Source: CAVUDO01 sp963740255 (GTDB taxonomy: Bacteria; Actinomycetota; Actinomycetes; Mycobacteriales; Cryptosporangiaceae). From it: a stretch of DNA of 64,000 nucleotides. The position numbers were made by a program, and so were the translations under genes. How positions within the stretch are numbered: the first letter of the stretch is position 1; each line of letters starts with the position of its first letter. Under the pieces are notes generated by a model, which saw only the letters and a program-made list of their open reading frames with translations, did not search any database and was not told the DNA's origin. Below, one piece after another: positions 52,119 through 64,000 of the stretch. Where the stretch lies: assembly GCA_963740255.1 (NCBI GenBank), contig CAVUDO010000002.1, forward strand, positions 496,001-560,000. Reading direction: 5' to 3'.

Positions 52119-52314
52119 TCGTTCTCCGAGGGTGAATGTGTACGGATGGGCAGGTCGGGCGACACGCTCGGCCACCAGCGCCGCGCAAAGTCGCTACGGA
52201 GAGTGACCGTAGGGCGTGTGTCGCAATCGGGTCAAGAGGAACGGCGAAACCCGTCCCACCGTTACGTCCGCGCGACACCCCCGGACCGTTCCGAGGCGCG
52301 TGCGTTCGCGCTGG

Positions 52315-52320
52315 TAATCT
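52315..52320 (+). promoter_or_regulatory. -10 box of the pyr operon
   Basis: TAATCT, 64 bases before the pyrR GTG; transcription would start near 52327, just upstream of the PyrR-binding hairpin. Confidence 0.5.
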
Positions 52321-52348
52321 TCGGCGCAGCTCACCCGTCCTTTAACGA

Positions 52349-52374
52349 CCCGTCCAGTGAGGCGGGGAAGGAGG
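52349..52374 (+). promoter_or_regulatory. PyrR-binding hairpin over the pyrR ribosome site
   Basis: CCCG (52349-52352) and CGGG (52363-52366) close a loop TCCAGTGAGG that matches the conserved PyrR RNA-binding core. AAGGAGG (52368-52374), the ribosome site of pyrR, follows directly. This geometry fits translational repression by PyrR plus UMP, as reported for mycobacteria, rather than terminator control; no terminator is visible. Confidence 0.7.
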
Positions 52375-52383
52375 TGGCCGGCG

Positions 52384-52992
52384 GTGACGCCTGCCCTCAC
52401 ACCGGCAGCCCGCGGCACGGACGATGCCGCTCATGATCCTGTCCGCGATGCCGCCCCGCGCGAGATCCTCGGCCCGGCCGATCTGGCCCGGATCGTCGAT
52501 CGGATCGCGCACCAGATCCTCGAGAAGACCGACGGCGGTGCCGACACCGTCCTGATGGGCATCCCCACCCGCGGTGCGCCGCTGGCCCGGCGGCTCGCCG
52601 GCCGGGTGCACACCTTCTCCGGCGTCGACATGCCGGTCGGCGCCCTCGACATCACCCTCTACCGGGACGACCTGCGGCTCCGCGCCGCCCGCCCGTTGGA
52701 GCACACCGACCTGCCCTCGGTCGGCGTGGACGGCCGCCGGGTCATCCTGGTCGACGACGTCCTGTTCTCCGGACGCACGGTGCGGGCCGCCCTCGACGCG
52801 CTCTCCGACCTCGGGCGGCCCAGCGTCGTCCAGCTCTCGGTGCTGGTCGACCGCGGCCACCGGGAGCTGCCGATCCGGGCCGACTACGTCGGCAAGAACC
52901 TGCCCACGTCGCGGACCGAGACCGTCCGGGTGCTGCTGGACGAGGTCGACGGCCGCGACGCCGTGCTGATCGAGAAGGGCAGCGCGCGATGA
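52384..52992 (+). CDS. pyrR: Pyrimidine operon regulatory protein PyrR
   Basis: 202 residues. PRTase fold that binds pyr mRNA and UMP and has weak uracil phosphoribosyltransferase activity. LARIVDRIAHQILEKTDGG, LMGIPTRGAPLARRLA, DMPVGALDITLYRDDL, the PRPP loop VILVDDVLFSGRTVRAALDAL (as LVDDVLFSGRTVRAAL) and DRGHRELPIRADYVGKNLPT are intact. The GTG at 52384 is 9 bases after AAGGAGG. First gene of pyrR-B-C-carA-carB-pyrD-pyrF; overlaps pyrB by 4 bases. Confidence 0.95.
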   Translation: MTPALTPAARGTDDAAHDPVRDAAPREILGPADLARIVDRIAHQILEKTDGGADTVLMGIPTRGAPLARRLAGRVHTFSGVDMPVGALDITLYRDDLRLRAARPLEHTDLPSVGVDGRRVILVDDVLFSGRTVRAALDALSDLGRPSVVQLSVLVDRGHRELPIRADYVGKNLPTSRTETVRVLLDEVDGRDAVLIEKGSAR

Positions 52993-53948
52993 TCTCCCAC
53001 CTGCTCTCCGCGGCCGACCTGGACCGAGACACCGCCACGCTGGTGCTCGACACCACCGCCGAGATGGCCGCCGTGAGCGACCGGAGCGTCAAGAAGCTCC
53101 CCACGTTGCGCGGCCGGACGGTGGTGAACCTGTTCTACGAGGACTCCACCCGCACCCGGATCTCGTTCGAGGCGGCCGCCAAGCGCCTCTCCGCGGACGT
53201 GATCAACTTCTCGGCCAAGGGCTCCAGCGTCAGCAAGGGCGAGTCGCTGAAGGACACGGCGTTGACGTTGCAGGCGATGGGCGCCGACGCGGTGGTCGTG
53301 CGCCATCCGTTCTCCGGGGCGCCGCACCGCCTGGCCAACTGGGTGGACGGCGTGGTGGTCAACGCCGGCGACGGCACCCACGAGCACCCGACCCAGGCGC
53401 TGCTCGACGCGTACACGATGCGGTCCCGCCTCGGTCGGCTGGAGGGGCTGCGGGTCGCCATCGTCGGCGACGTCCTGCACAGCCGGGTGGCCCGGTCCAA
53501 CGTGCTGCTGCTGCACACGCTCGGGGCCGAGGTCACGGTGGTCGCCCCACCGACCCTGGTGCCGGTCGGCGTCGACGCCTGGCCGGTGGAGGTCTCCTAC
53601 GACCTCGACGCCGTACTCCCCAAGCTCGACGTGGTGATGATGCTGCGGGTCCAACGGGAGCGGATGAACGCCTCGTTCTTCCCGACCGAACGGGAGTACG
53701 CCCGCCGGTACGGGCTGGACGGGCGGCGGATGGCCGCGCTGCCCGAGCACGCGATCGTCATGCACCCGGGGCCGATGCTCCGGGGCATGGAGATCGCGCC
53801 CGAGGTCGCCGACTCGGTCCGCTCCACGATCGTCGAGCAGGTCACCAACGGCGTGAGCGTCCGGATGGCGGTGCTCTACCTGCTGCTGGGCGGCGTCACC
53901 GGCGCCGACCGTCCCGATACCCCCGAATCGACAGAGGCGAGCGCATGA
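52989..53948 (+). CDS. pyrB: Aspartate carbamoyltransferase catalytic subunit
   Basis: 319 residues. Condenses carbamoyl phosphate and aspartate. The carbamoyl-phosphate loop NLFYEDSTRTRISFEAAAKR, SAKGSSVSKGESLKDT, VRHPFSGAPH, GDGTHEHPTQALLDAYT, VAIVGDVLHSRVARSN and VMHPGPMLRGMEI are complete. The ATG overlaps pyrR and the stop overlaps pyrC by 4 bases. Confidence 0.97.
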   Translation: MISHLLSAADLDRDTATLVLDTTAEMAAVSDRSVKKLPTLRGRTVVNLFYEDSTRTRISFEAAAKRLSADVINFSAKGSSVSKGESLKDTALTLQAMGADAVVVRHPFSGAPHRLANWVDGVVVNAGDGTHEHPTQALLDAYTMRSRLGRLEGLRVAIVGDVLHSRVARSNVLLLHTLGAEVTVVAPPTLVPVGVDAWPVEVSYDLDAVLPKLDVVMMLRVQRERMNASFFPTEREYARRYGLDGRRMAALPEHAIVMHPGPMLRGMEIAPEVADSVRSTIVEQVTNGVSVRMAVLYLLLGGVTGADRPDTPESTEASA

Positions 53949-55261
53949 TGGCCGACACCTTCAGATGGCTCCTCCGTGGCGCGACCCTGGCCGACGGCGT
54001 GACCACGGACCTGCTGCTGCGCGACGGTGTGGTGGCCGAGACGGGCAGCGGCCTGGACGCCGCCGGTGCCGAAGTGCTCGACGCCGCGGGGCTGATCGCG
54101 CTGCCCGGCCTGGTCGACCTGCACACCCACCTGCGCCAACCCGGCCGGGAGGACGCCGAGACGGTGGAGACCGGATCCCGCGCGGCGGCCCTCGGCGGAT
54201 TCACAGCCGTCTGCGCGATGGCCAACACCGACCCGGTGGCCGACACGGCGGGTGTGGTCGAGCAGGTCTGGCGGCTGGGGCGGGACGCGGGACTGGTCGA
54301 CGTACAACCGGTCGGCGCGGTCACCGTCGGGCTCGCCGGCACCCGGCTGGCCGAACTCGGTGCGATGGCCGACTCGGCGGCCCGGGTGCGGATGTTTTCC
54401 GACGACGGCCACTGCGTCGACGACCCGGCGCTGATGCGGCGGGCGCTGGAGTACGTGAAAGCGTTCGGCGGGGTGATCGCGCAGCACGCCGAGGAGCCGC
54501 GGCTGACCGCCGGTGGCCAGATGAACGAGGGTGTGGAGTCGGCCCGGCTGGGGCTCGGCGGCTGGCCGGCCGTCGCGGAGGAGGCGATCATCGCCCGCGA
54601 CGTGCTGCTGGCCAGCCACGTCGGGTCGCGGCTGCACGTCTGCCACGTCTCCACGGCCGGCGGGGTGGAGATCCTGCGCTGGGCCAAGGCCCGCGAACGT
54701 TCCAGCGGCGTGACCGGCCGGATCACCGCGGAGGTGACCCCGCACCACCTGCTCCTCACCGACGAGCTTGCCGCCACCTACGACCCCGTCTACAAGGTCA
54801 ACCCGCCGCTGCGCACCGCCGAGGACGTCGCCGCCCTGCGCGCCGCGCTCGCCGACGGCACCATCGACGCGGTCGCGACCGACCACGCGCCGCACGCGAT
54901 CGAGGACAAGGAATGCGAGTGGGCGGCCGCCCGGCCCGGGATGCTCGGCCTGCAGACCGCGCTCTCGATCGTGCAGCACGCGATGGTGGAGACCGGCCTG
55001 CTGGACTGGGACGGCGTGGTCGACCCGGATGAGCCGGACGCCCGCCCGGATCGCGGGGCTGGCCGGCCACGGGCAACCCGTCGCGGTCGGTTCTCCGGCC
55101 AATGTGGTGCTGGTCGACCCGTCGGCCCGCTGGACTGTGCACGCCCCGGACCTGGCCAGCATCAGCCGCAACACCCCCTACGCCGGCCGGGAGCTGCCCG
55201 GCGCGGTGGTGGCGACGTTCCTGCGGGGCCGGCCGACGGTGCTCGACGGCAAGGCCCAGGC

Positions 55262-55265
<4 letters not shown>
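53945..55265 (+). CDS. pyrC: Dihydroorotase, class I (frameshifted in this sequence)
   Basis: About 439 residues after repair. Zinc motif DLHTHLRQPGREDAETVETG, then FSDDGHCVDD, VCHVSTAGGVEILRWAKA, EVTPHHLLLTDEL and AVATDHAPHAIEDKECEW are present in the first frame. One extra C at about 55024-55026 (GACCCGGATG for GACCGGATG) shifts the frame. RMSRTPARIAGLAGHGQPVA, SPANVVLVDPSARW and ISRNTPYAGRELPG then read in the correct frame to the stop at 55265. The shift makes pyrC appear fused to carA, which is an artefact. It converts carbamoyl aspartate to dihydroorotate. Confidence 0.9.
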
Positions 55266-56392
<1,127 letters not shown>

Positions 56393-56456
56393 GCTTCCTC
56401 CACGGTCGGACCCGGCCGCTGAATCCGTGCTCCGGCCCGAGACGCGGTGGCCGCTG

Positions 56457-59832
<3,376 letters not shown>

Positions 59833-59835
59833 GCG

Positions 59836-60904
59836 GTGCTCTACGAGCGGCTGGTGCGCCCGGCGCTGTTCCGGCTCGGAGGCGGGGACCCCGAGACGGC
59901 CCACGAGCGCACGCTGCGGGGGCTGGCCTGGCTGGGCGCCTCTCCCGTGCTGCTGGCGGGCGTGCGGCGGCTGGCCGGGCCGGCGCAGCCGACCACGGTG
60001 TTCGGGGTGCGGTTCCCCGGCCCGGTCGGACTCGCGGCCGGCATGGACAAGGAGGGCGTGGCCGTGCGGGCCTGGCCGGCGCTCGGGTTCGGTTTCGTCG
60101 AGGTGGGGACCGTCACCTGGCACCCGCAGCCCGGGAACCCGCGGCCGCGCCTGTTCCGGCTGCCTGCCAGCGAGGCGATCGTCAACCGCATGGGGTTCAA
60201 CAACGCCGGCGCCTCGGCGCTCGCGGCCCGGTTGGCGGCCTGCGGGCCGTTCGACGTGCCGCTCGGGGTCTAGCCTGGGCAAGTCCAAGGTCACCCCGCT
60301 GGCCGAGGCGGTCGGCGACTACGTGGCCTCGCTGCGCGCGCTGCACCCGTACGCCGACTACGTGGCGGTGAACGTGAGTTCGCCCAACACCCCGGGCCTG
60401 CGCTCGCTGCAGGACCGCGGCCAGCTCGGCGGCCTCCTCGCCGCGCTCCGGGCCGAGACGGCCGCGCTCGGCCGGGGCTGGGCGGCGGCGAGACGCCGCT
60501 GCTGGTCAAGGTCGCACCCGATCTCACCGAGCACGCCCTCGGGGAGCTGCTGGAGGTCTGCCGACGAGCACGCCGTGGCCGGGGTGATCGCGACCAACAC
60601 CACGCTGACCCGGACGGGCGTCGCGCCGGTGGACAGCGCCCGGGCGACCGAGACCGGCGGCCTGTCCGGCCGGCCGCTGTCCGCCCGTGCGGTCGAGGTG
60701 GTGCGCTTCGTGACCGCGCAGACCGGCGGCCGGCTGCCGGTGATCGGCGTCGGCGGCATCCTCGACCCCGACGACGCGCTGCGGATGCGCGACGCGGGCG
60801 CCAGCCTCGTGCAGCTCTACACCGGCCTGGTCTACCGCGGCCCGGGGCTGGTCCGCCGGATGAACCGGGTCCTGCGCGACGCCCCCGTGGCCACGCCGGC
60901 ATGA
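59836..60904 (+). CDS. pyrD: Dihydroorotate dehydrogenase, class 2 (three frameshifts in this sequence)
   Basis: About 355 residues after repair. LYERLVRPALFRLGGGDPET, GVRFPGPVGLAAGMDKEGVA, FVEVGTVTWHPQPGNPRPR and EAIVNRMGFNNAGA read from the ATG at 59836. An extra T at 60271 creates a TAG. SLGKSKVTPLAEAVGDYVAS and YADYVAVNVSSPNTPGLRSL follow in the next frame. An indel near 60478 leads to GGGETPLLVKVAPDLTEHAL, and an extra C near 60561 to DEHAVAGVIATNTTLTRT, GGLSGRPLS and VIGVGGILDPDDALRMRDAG. All FMN and substrate motifs are found once frames are joined. Membrane-associated, quinone-dependent oxidation of dihydroorotate. Confidence 0.88.
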
Positions 60905-60945
60905 GGCGGCCCCGGTCCTCCCCGAGTTCTCGGAACGGAGCTGTC

Positions 60946-61788
60946 GTGGCACTGGAACCGTTCGGCGCCCGGCTGTGTGCGGCTGTCGACCGCCGGGGAC
61001 CGCTGTGCGTGGGCATCGACCCGCATCCGGGCCTGCTCACGGCCTGGGGACTCGGGCACGACGTCGAGGGGTTGGAACGGTTCAGCCGCACCGTGGTCGA
61101 GGCCCTGGCCGACCGGGTGGCCGTCCTCAAGCCCCAGTCCGCGTTCTACGAACGCCACGGCAGCCGCGGGGTGGCGGTGCTGGAGCGGACCGTCGCCGAG
61201 GCCCGCGCCGCCGGGGCACTGGTGATCGCCGACGTCAAGCGCGGCGACATCGGCAGCACCGCCGACGCGTACGCCGCGGCCTACCTCGACCCGGCCAGCC
61301 CGCTGTTCTGCGACGCGATGACCGCGAGTCCGTTCCTCGGCGTCGGCACGCTGTCGCCCCTGGTGGAGGCCGCGCACGGGCACGGCGCCGGGGTGTTCGT
61401 GCTGGCGCTCACCTCGAATCCGGAGGGCGCCGAGGTGCAGCGGGCCGTGACCGCCGACGGCCGGACCGTGGCCCAGTCGGTGCTGGACGCGGTGGCCGGG
61501 CACAACGCCGGCGCGGAGCCGCTCGGCTCGGTGGGCGCGGTGGTCGGCGCCACCGTGGGACCGACCGGCCACGATCTCGCCCGCTTGAACGGTCCGCTGC
61601 TCGCCCCGGGGATCGGAGCGCAGGGCGCCACGGCCGACGACCTCCGGGCCGTCTTCGGCGAGGCGCGGGCCGCTGTGTTGCCCTCGGTGTCGCGCGAGGT
61701 ACTGCGGGGTGGTCCGACTACCGCCGGACTACGAGAGGCCGCCAGTCGCGCCCTGGATGCCTGTCGTGACGCCTTGGCGTCGCCCTGA
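60946..61788 (+). CDS. pyrF: Orotidine 5'-phosphate decarboxylase
   Basis: 280 residues, the longer actinobacterial (type 2) form. LCVGIDPHPGLL, VAVLKPQSAFYERHGSRGV, the catalytic Lys-Asp segment VIADVKRGDIGSTADAYAAA, DAMTASPFLGVGTL, VGATVGPTG and LLAPGIGAQGATADDLR are intact. The GTG at 60946 is preferred for GGAG 5 bases upstream; the ATG at 60901 overlapping pyrD is the alternative. Last gene of the pyr operon; 237 bases follow before mihF without another visible gene. Confidence 0.94.
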   Translation: MALEPFGARLCAAVDRRGPLCVGIDPHPGLLTAWGLGHDVEGLERFSRTVVEALADRVAVLKPQSAFYERHGSRGVAVLERTVAEARAAGALVIADVKRGDIGSTADAYAAAYLDPASPLFCDAMTASPFLGVGTLSPLVEAAHGHGAGVFVLALTSNPEGAEVQRAVTADGRTVAQSVLDAVAGHNAGAEPLGSVGAVVGATVGPTGHDLARLNGPLLAPGIGAQGATADDLRAVFGEARAAVLPSVSREVLRGGPTTAGLREAASRALDACRDALASP

Positions 61789-62025
61789 CACGGTTGGTAG
61801 GGGTGTTCACCGGGTGTCCGCGGGCTGTCGGTGTGGTGTCTGTCACGTTGCCGGCCGACGGTCGGTCAGGGGTCGCTCGGGGACCCTCCGTCGACCCTCG
61901 ATCCGGGGATTCGTGCCAGGATGAGGGCCGGAAAGGGTGACCCCGCGTTGCCGACCGCCCGGCGTCCTCGCTAGGTTCACGCGCTGGAATCGTCCGTTCT
62001 CCCAAAACGATATTCGAGGTGACCT

Positions 62026-62355
62026 GTGGCTCTACCGACGCTGAGCCCCGAGCAGCGCGAAGCAGCTCTGGAAAAGGCGAAGCAGGTGCGCAAGGCGCGC
62101 GCCGAGGTGAAGGACAAGCTCAAGCACGGGGGCGTGTCCCTGGCGGAGGTTCTCGACGCGGCCGAGTCCGACGACGTGATCGGCAAGATGAAGGTCTCGT
62201 CGGTGCTCGAGGCCCTGCCGGGTCTGGGCAAGGTGCGTGCGACCGCGATCATGGAGAAGTTCAAGATCGCGGACAGCCGGCGGCTCCGGGGCCTGGGCGA
62301 GAAGCAGAAGCGAGCCCTGCTCCAGGAGTTCGGCTCGCCGTCCGGTGGCCACTGA
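62026..62355 (+). CDS. mihF: Actinobacterial integration host factor (mIHF)
   Basis: 109 residues. ALPTLSPEQREAALEKAKQV, KDKLKHGGVSLAEVLDAAES and the helix-two-turn-helix SVLEALPGLGKVRATAIMEK, then LGEKQKRALLQEFGS, are the standard mIHF sequence. A small nucleoid protein that binds DNA without the HU fold and supports phage integration and development. The GTG follows GAGGTGA by 4-5 bases. Overlaps gmk by 11 bases. Confidence 0.95.
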   Translation: MALPTLSPEQREAALEKAKQVRKARAEVKDKLKHGGVSLAEVLDAAESDDVIGKMKVSSVLEALPGLGKVRATAIMEKFKIADSRRLRGLGEKQKRALLQEFGSPSGGH

Positions 62356-62989
62356 CGCCCCGGACGCGGCACTCCGCGCCCAGACCGGCGCGGACGCCGC
62401 ACTCCGCGCCGAGACCGCTGCGGCACGGCTGACGGTGCTCTCCGGTCCCTCCGGGGTCGGCAAGGGCAGCGTCGTCGCCGAGATCCGACGCCACCACCCC
62501 ACGGTGTGGCTGTCGGTCTCGGTGACGACGCGTCCGCCGCGCCCCGGGGAGACGGACGGGGTGCAGTACCACTTCGTCAGCCGGAACGAGTTCGAGCGGA
62601 TGGCCGCCGCCGGCGAGCTGCTCGAACACGCCGAGTTCGCCGGCAACGGCTACGGCACGCCCCGGCGGCCGGTGGAGGAGCGACTGGCCGCCGGTCTGCC
62701 CGCCCTGCTGGAGATCGAACTGCAGGGCGCGCGCCAGGTGCGGGCCGCCATGCCGGCCGCCCGCCTGGTCTTTCTCGCACCGCCGTCCTGGGACGAACTG
62801 GTGCGTCGGCTGGTCGGTCGGGGGACCGAGGACCCGGCCACGATCCAGCGCCGGCTCGACGCCGGACGGATCGAACTGGCGGCCGAGAAGGAGTTCGACG
62901 CGACCGTCGTCAACGACCGCGTCGAGCGGGCCGCGGCGGAATTGGTAGCATTGCTGGCATCCCCGGGCCCGAAGGCGCCGGTCCCCTGA
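62345..62989 (+). CDS. gmk: Guanylate kinase
   Basis: 214 residues. Walker A LTVLSGPSGVGKGSVVAEI, SVSVTTRPPRPGETDGVQYH (the GMP-binding region), FVSRNEFERMAAAGELLEHA, YGTPRRPVEERLAAG, LLEIELQGARQVRAAMPAAR and the lid VGRGTEDPATIQRRL are complete. It phosphorylates GMP to GDP. The N-terminal 35 residues are an extension that contains a 30-bp tandem duplication (DAALRAQTGA, DAALRAETAA). The GTG overlaps mihF; a start nearer RLTVLSG cannot be excluded. Confidence 0.94.
   Translation: MATDAPDAALRAQTGADAALRAETAAARLTVLSGPSGVGKGSVVAEIRRHHPTVWLSVSVTTRPPRPGETDGVQYHFVSRNEFERMAAAGELLEHAEFAGNGYGTPRRPVEERLAAGLPALLEIELQGARQVRAAMPAARLVFLAPPSWDELVRRLVGRGTEDPATIQRRLDAGRIELAAEKEFDATVVNDRVERAAAELVALLASPGPKAPVP
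62363..62422. repeat. 30-bp tandem duplication in the 5' end of gmk
   Basis: Two imperfect copies (62363-62392 and 62393-62422) encode DAALRAQTGA and DAALRAETAA. The frame is kept; the repeat lies before the kinase domain. Confidence 0.85.
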
Positions 62990-63047
62990 GAAGGGGGCCC
63001 GAGACGGCCCGCCCCTGCATGTCGAGACCTGGCTGAGGTTGATCCGC

Positions 63048-63311
63048 TTGTCTGGAACTGTCGCCGCCCCCGAAGGCATCACCAACCCGCCGATCGACGA
63101 GCTGCTGGAGAAGACCAGCTCCAAGTACGCGCTGGTCATCTACTCGGCCAAGCGCGCGCGGCAGATCAACGCCTACTACAGCCAGCTCGGCGAGGGCCTG
63201 CTGGAGTACGTCGGCCCGCTGGTCGAGACCAGCCCGCAGGAGAAGCCACTCTCGATCGCTCTCCGCGAGATCAACGCCGACATGCTCACCCACGAACAAC
63301 TCGACTCCTAG
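63048..63311 (+). CDS. rpoZ: RNA polymerase omega subunit
   Basis: 87 residues from a TTG at 63048, with GAGG 9 bases upstream; this gives the standard actinobacterial start SGTVAAPEGITNPPIDELLE. KTSSKYALVIYSAKRARQIN is the conserved omega core that contacts the beta' C-terminus, and LLEYVGPLVETSPQEKPLSI follows. A TTG at 63039 is also in frame. It lies 58 bases after gmk, the usual neighbour. Confidence 0.95.
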   Translation: MSGTVAAPEGITNPPIDELLEKTSSKYALVIYSAKRARQINAYYSQLGEGLLEYVGPLVETSPQEKPLSIALREINADMLTHEQLDS

Positions 63312-63320
63312 GGTGCGCGG

Positions 63321-63417
63321 CCCGTTCAGGCACGCCGCTCGCTGCGTTGTCGCCGGTCGCACGTAGCTTCGCCACGCCACGACCGGCTCCGCCTTGCGAT
63401 CAACGCACCTGAACGGG
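63321..63417. repeat. 97-bp nested palindromic element after rpoZ
   Basis: Outer arms CCCGTTCAGG (63321-63330) and CCTGAACGGG (63408-63417) are exact inverted repeats. Inner arms GCCGGTCG (63352-63359) and CGACCGGC (63380-63387) are also exact. It could be a folded RNA 3' end or a small intergenic repeat. The next 157 bases to coaBC show no gene. Confidence 0.6.
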
Positions 63418-63573
63418 CTCCAGGTCAGAACTCCAGAACACAGACTGGCGGTTTCGGCAGTTCAGGTCGCTGCTCAGGTCGGCTGGCCTCGCTGCCAGGA
63501 GTGCTGCCTGACTCTCCCTCAGACCTTCTAGCTCGGGGCTCACCTGATGCGGGCGTGACGGGCGGGCCGTCGC

Positions 63574-63579
63574 TAGGGT
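63574..63579 (+). promoter_or_regulatory. -10 box of coaBC (leaderless)
   Basis: TAGGGT, 7 bases before the ATG at 63587. Confidence 0.55.
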
Positions 63580-63586
63580 TGCGGGT

Positions 63587-64000
63587 ATGAGCCAGCGGGT
63601 GGTGCTCGGGGTCGGTGGCGGGATCGCCGCATACAAGGTCTGTGACCTGTTGCGGCGGTTGACCGAGTCCGGCCTCTCGGTGCGGGTGGTGCCGACTGTG
63701 AGCGCGTTGGAGTTCGTGGGTGCCGCGACGTGGGCCGCGCTGTCCGGTCAGCCGGTGGCCGCCGAGGTCTGGGACGACGTGCATGAGGTGCCGCACGTCC
63801 GGATCGGGCGGGAGGCCGAACTCGTCGTGGTGGCGCCGGCCACCGCCGACCTGCTCGCTCGCGCCGCCCACGGCCTGGCCGACGACCTGCTGACGAACAC
63901 CCTGCTGACGGTACGCTGCCCGGTGCTCTACGCCCCGGCGATGCACACCGAGATGTGGGAACACCCGGCCACCCGGGCCAACGTGGCGACACTGCGCGCC
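63587..64000 (+). CDS. coaBC: Phosphopantothenoylcysteine decarboxylase/synthase, 5' part
   Basis: 138 codons are visible before the window ends. MSQRVVLGVGGGIAAYKVCD is the flavin-binding start of the CoaC (Dfp) decarboxylase domain. ALSGQPVAAEVWDDVHEVPH contains the substrate-region His, and LVVVAPATADLLARAAHGLA, DDLLTNTLLT and PVLYAPAMHTEMWEHPATRAN (as VLYAPAMHTEMWEHP) are hallmark segments. The synthase (CoaB) half lies beyond the window. Next step of coenzyme A synthesis from pantothenate. The start is set by the TAGGGT box. Confidence 0.96.
   Translation, partial: MSQRVVLGVGGGIAAYKVCDLLRRLTESGLSVRVVPTVSALEFVGAATWAALSGQPVAAEVWDDVHEVPHVRIGREAELVVVAPATADLLARAAHGLADDLLTNTLLTVRCPVLYAPAMHTEMWEHPATRANVATLRA

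Overview
The window is a 64-kb piece of a very GC-rich, densely packed chromosome from an actinobacterium (Actinomycetota). The evidence is the gene content: a BldD regulator with its c-di-GMP signature, mIHF, a PriA-type HisA, an RpoZ of the actinobacterial form and a PyrR-led pyr operon. Many genes also carry a TANNNT-type -10 box 6-7 nt before the start codon, which suggests leaderless mRNAs. Genus cannot be fixed from the sequence. Almost everything is conserved housekeeping sequence.

Layout. 1-1.4 kb: membrane protein and LON-domain protein. 1.5-6.8 kb: hisD-C-B-H-A-F. 7-11.3 kb: heterodimeric ABC exporter and a small membrane protein. 11.3-13.4 kb: ABC-2 exporter with its TetR regulator, on the minus strand. 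13.5-14.6 kb: secreted beta-propeller phytase-like protein. 14.8-18 kb: hisI, trpE, a trp-associated membrane protein and a LemA protein. 18.1-23.2 kb: pdxS-pdxT, yebC, ruvCAB with a LexA box. 23.3-29.8 kb: yajC-secD-secF-apt-rel. 29.9-33.3 kb: small protein, cyclophilin, MBL hydrolase, hisS. 33.3-38.4 kb: accessory region. 38.5-46.9 kb: rarA, two small envelope proteins, alaS, ruvX, mltG, aroE, prepilin peptidase. 47-51.5 kb: aroC-K-B-Q, efp, nusB. 51.6-52.1 kb: bldD. 52.4-61.8 kb: pyrR-B-C-carA-carB-pyrD-pyrF. 62-64 kb: mihF, gmk, rpoZ and the start of coaBC.

The most unusual part is 33.3-38.4 kb. Between hisS and rarA, where actinobacteria normally carry a bacterial-type aspS, this genome has an archaeal/eukaryotic-type aspartyl-tRNA synthetase (435 aa, no room for a GAD domain). 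Divergent from it is a beta-grasp (MoaD/ThiS-like) gene followed by an E1-like (ThiF/MoeB/MccB superfamily) gene. The E1 gene is broken by an IS30-family element, which is itself broken by an ISL3-family element; both have terminal inverted repeats and target duplications. GC content here is visibly lower than in the flanks.

The sequence probably contains indel errors. The conserved genes efp, nusB, pyrC, carB and pyrD all carry small frameshifts within 50.8-60.6 kb, mostly single extra C or G bases, and pdxT carries one inside a tandem repeat. Losing all of these at once is implausible, so they are annotated as genes with probable sequence errors. The IS-interrupted E1-like gene is treated as a real pseudogene.
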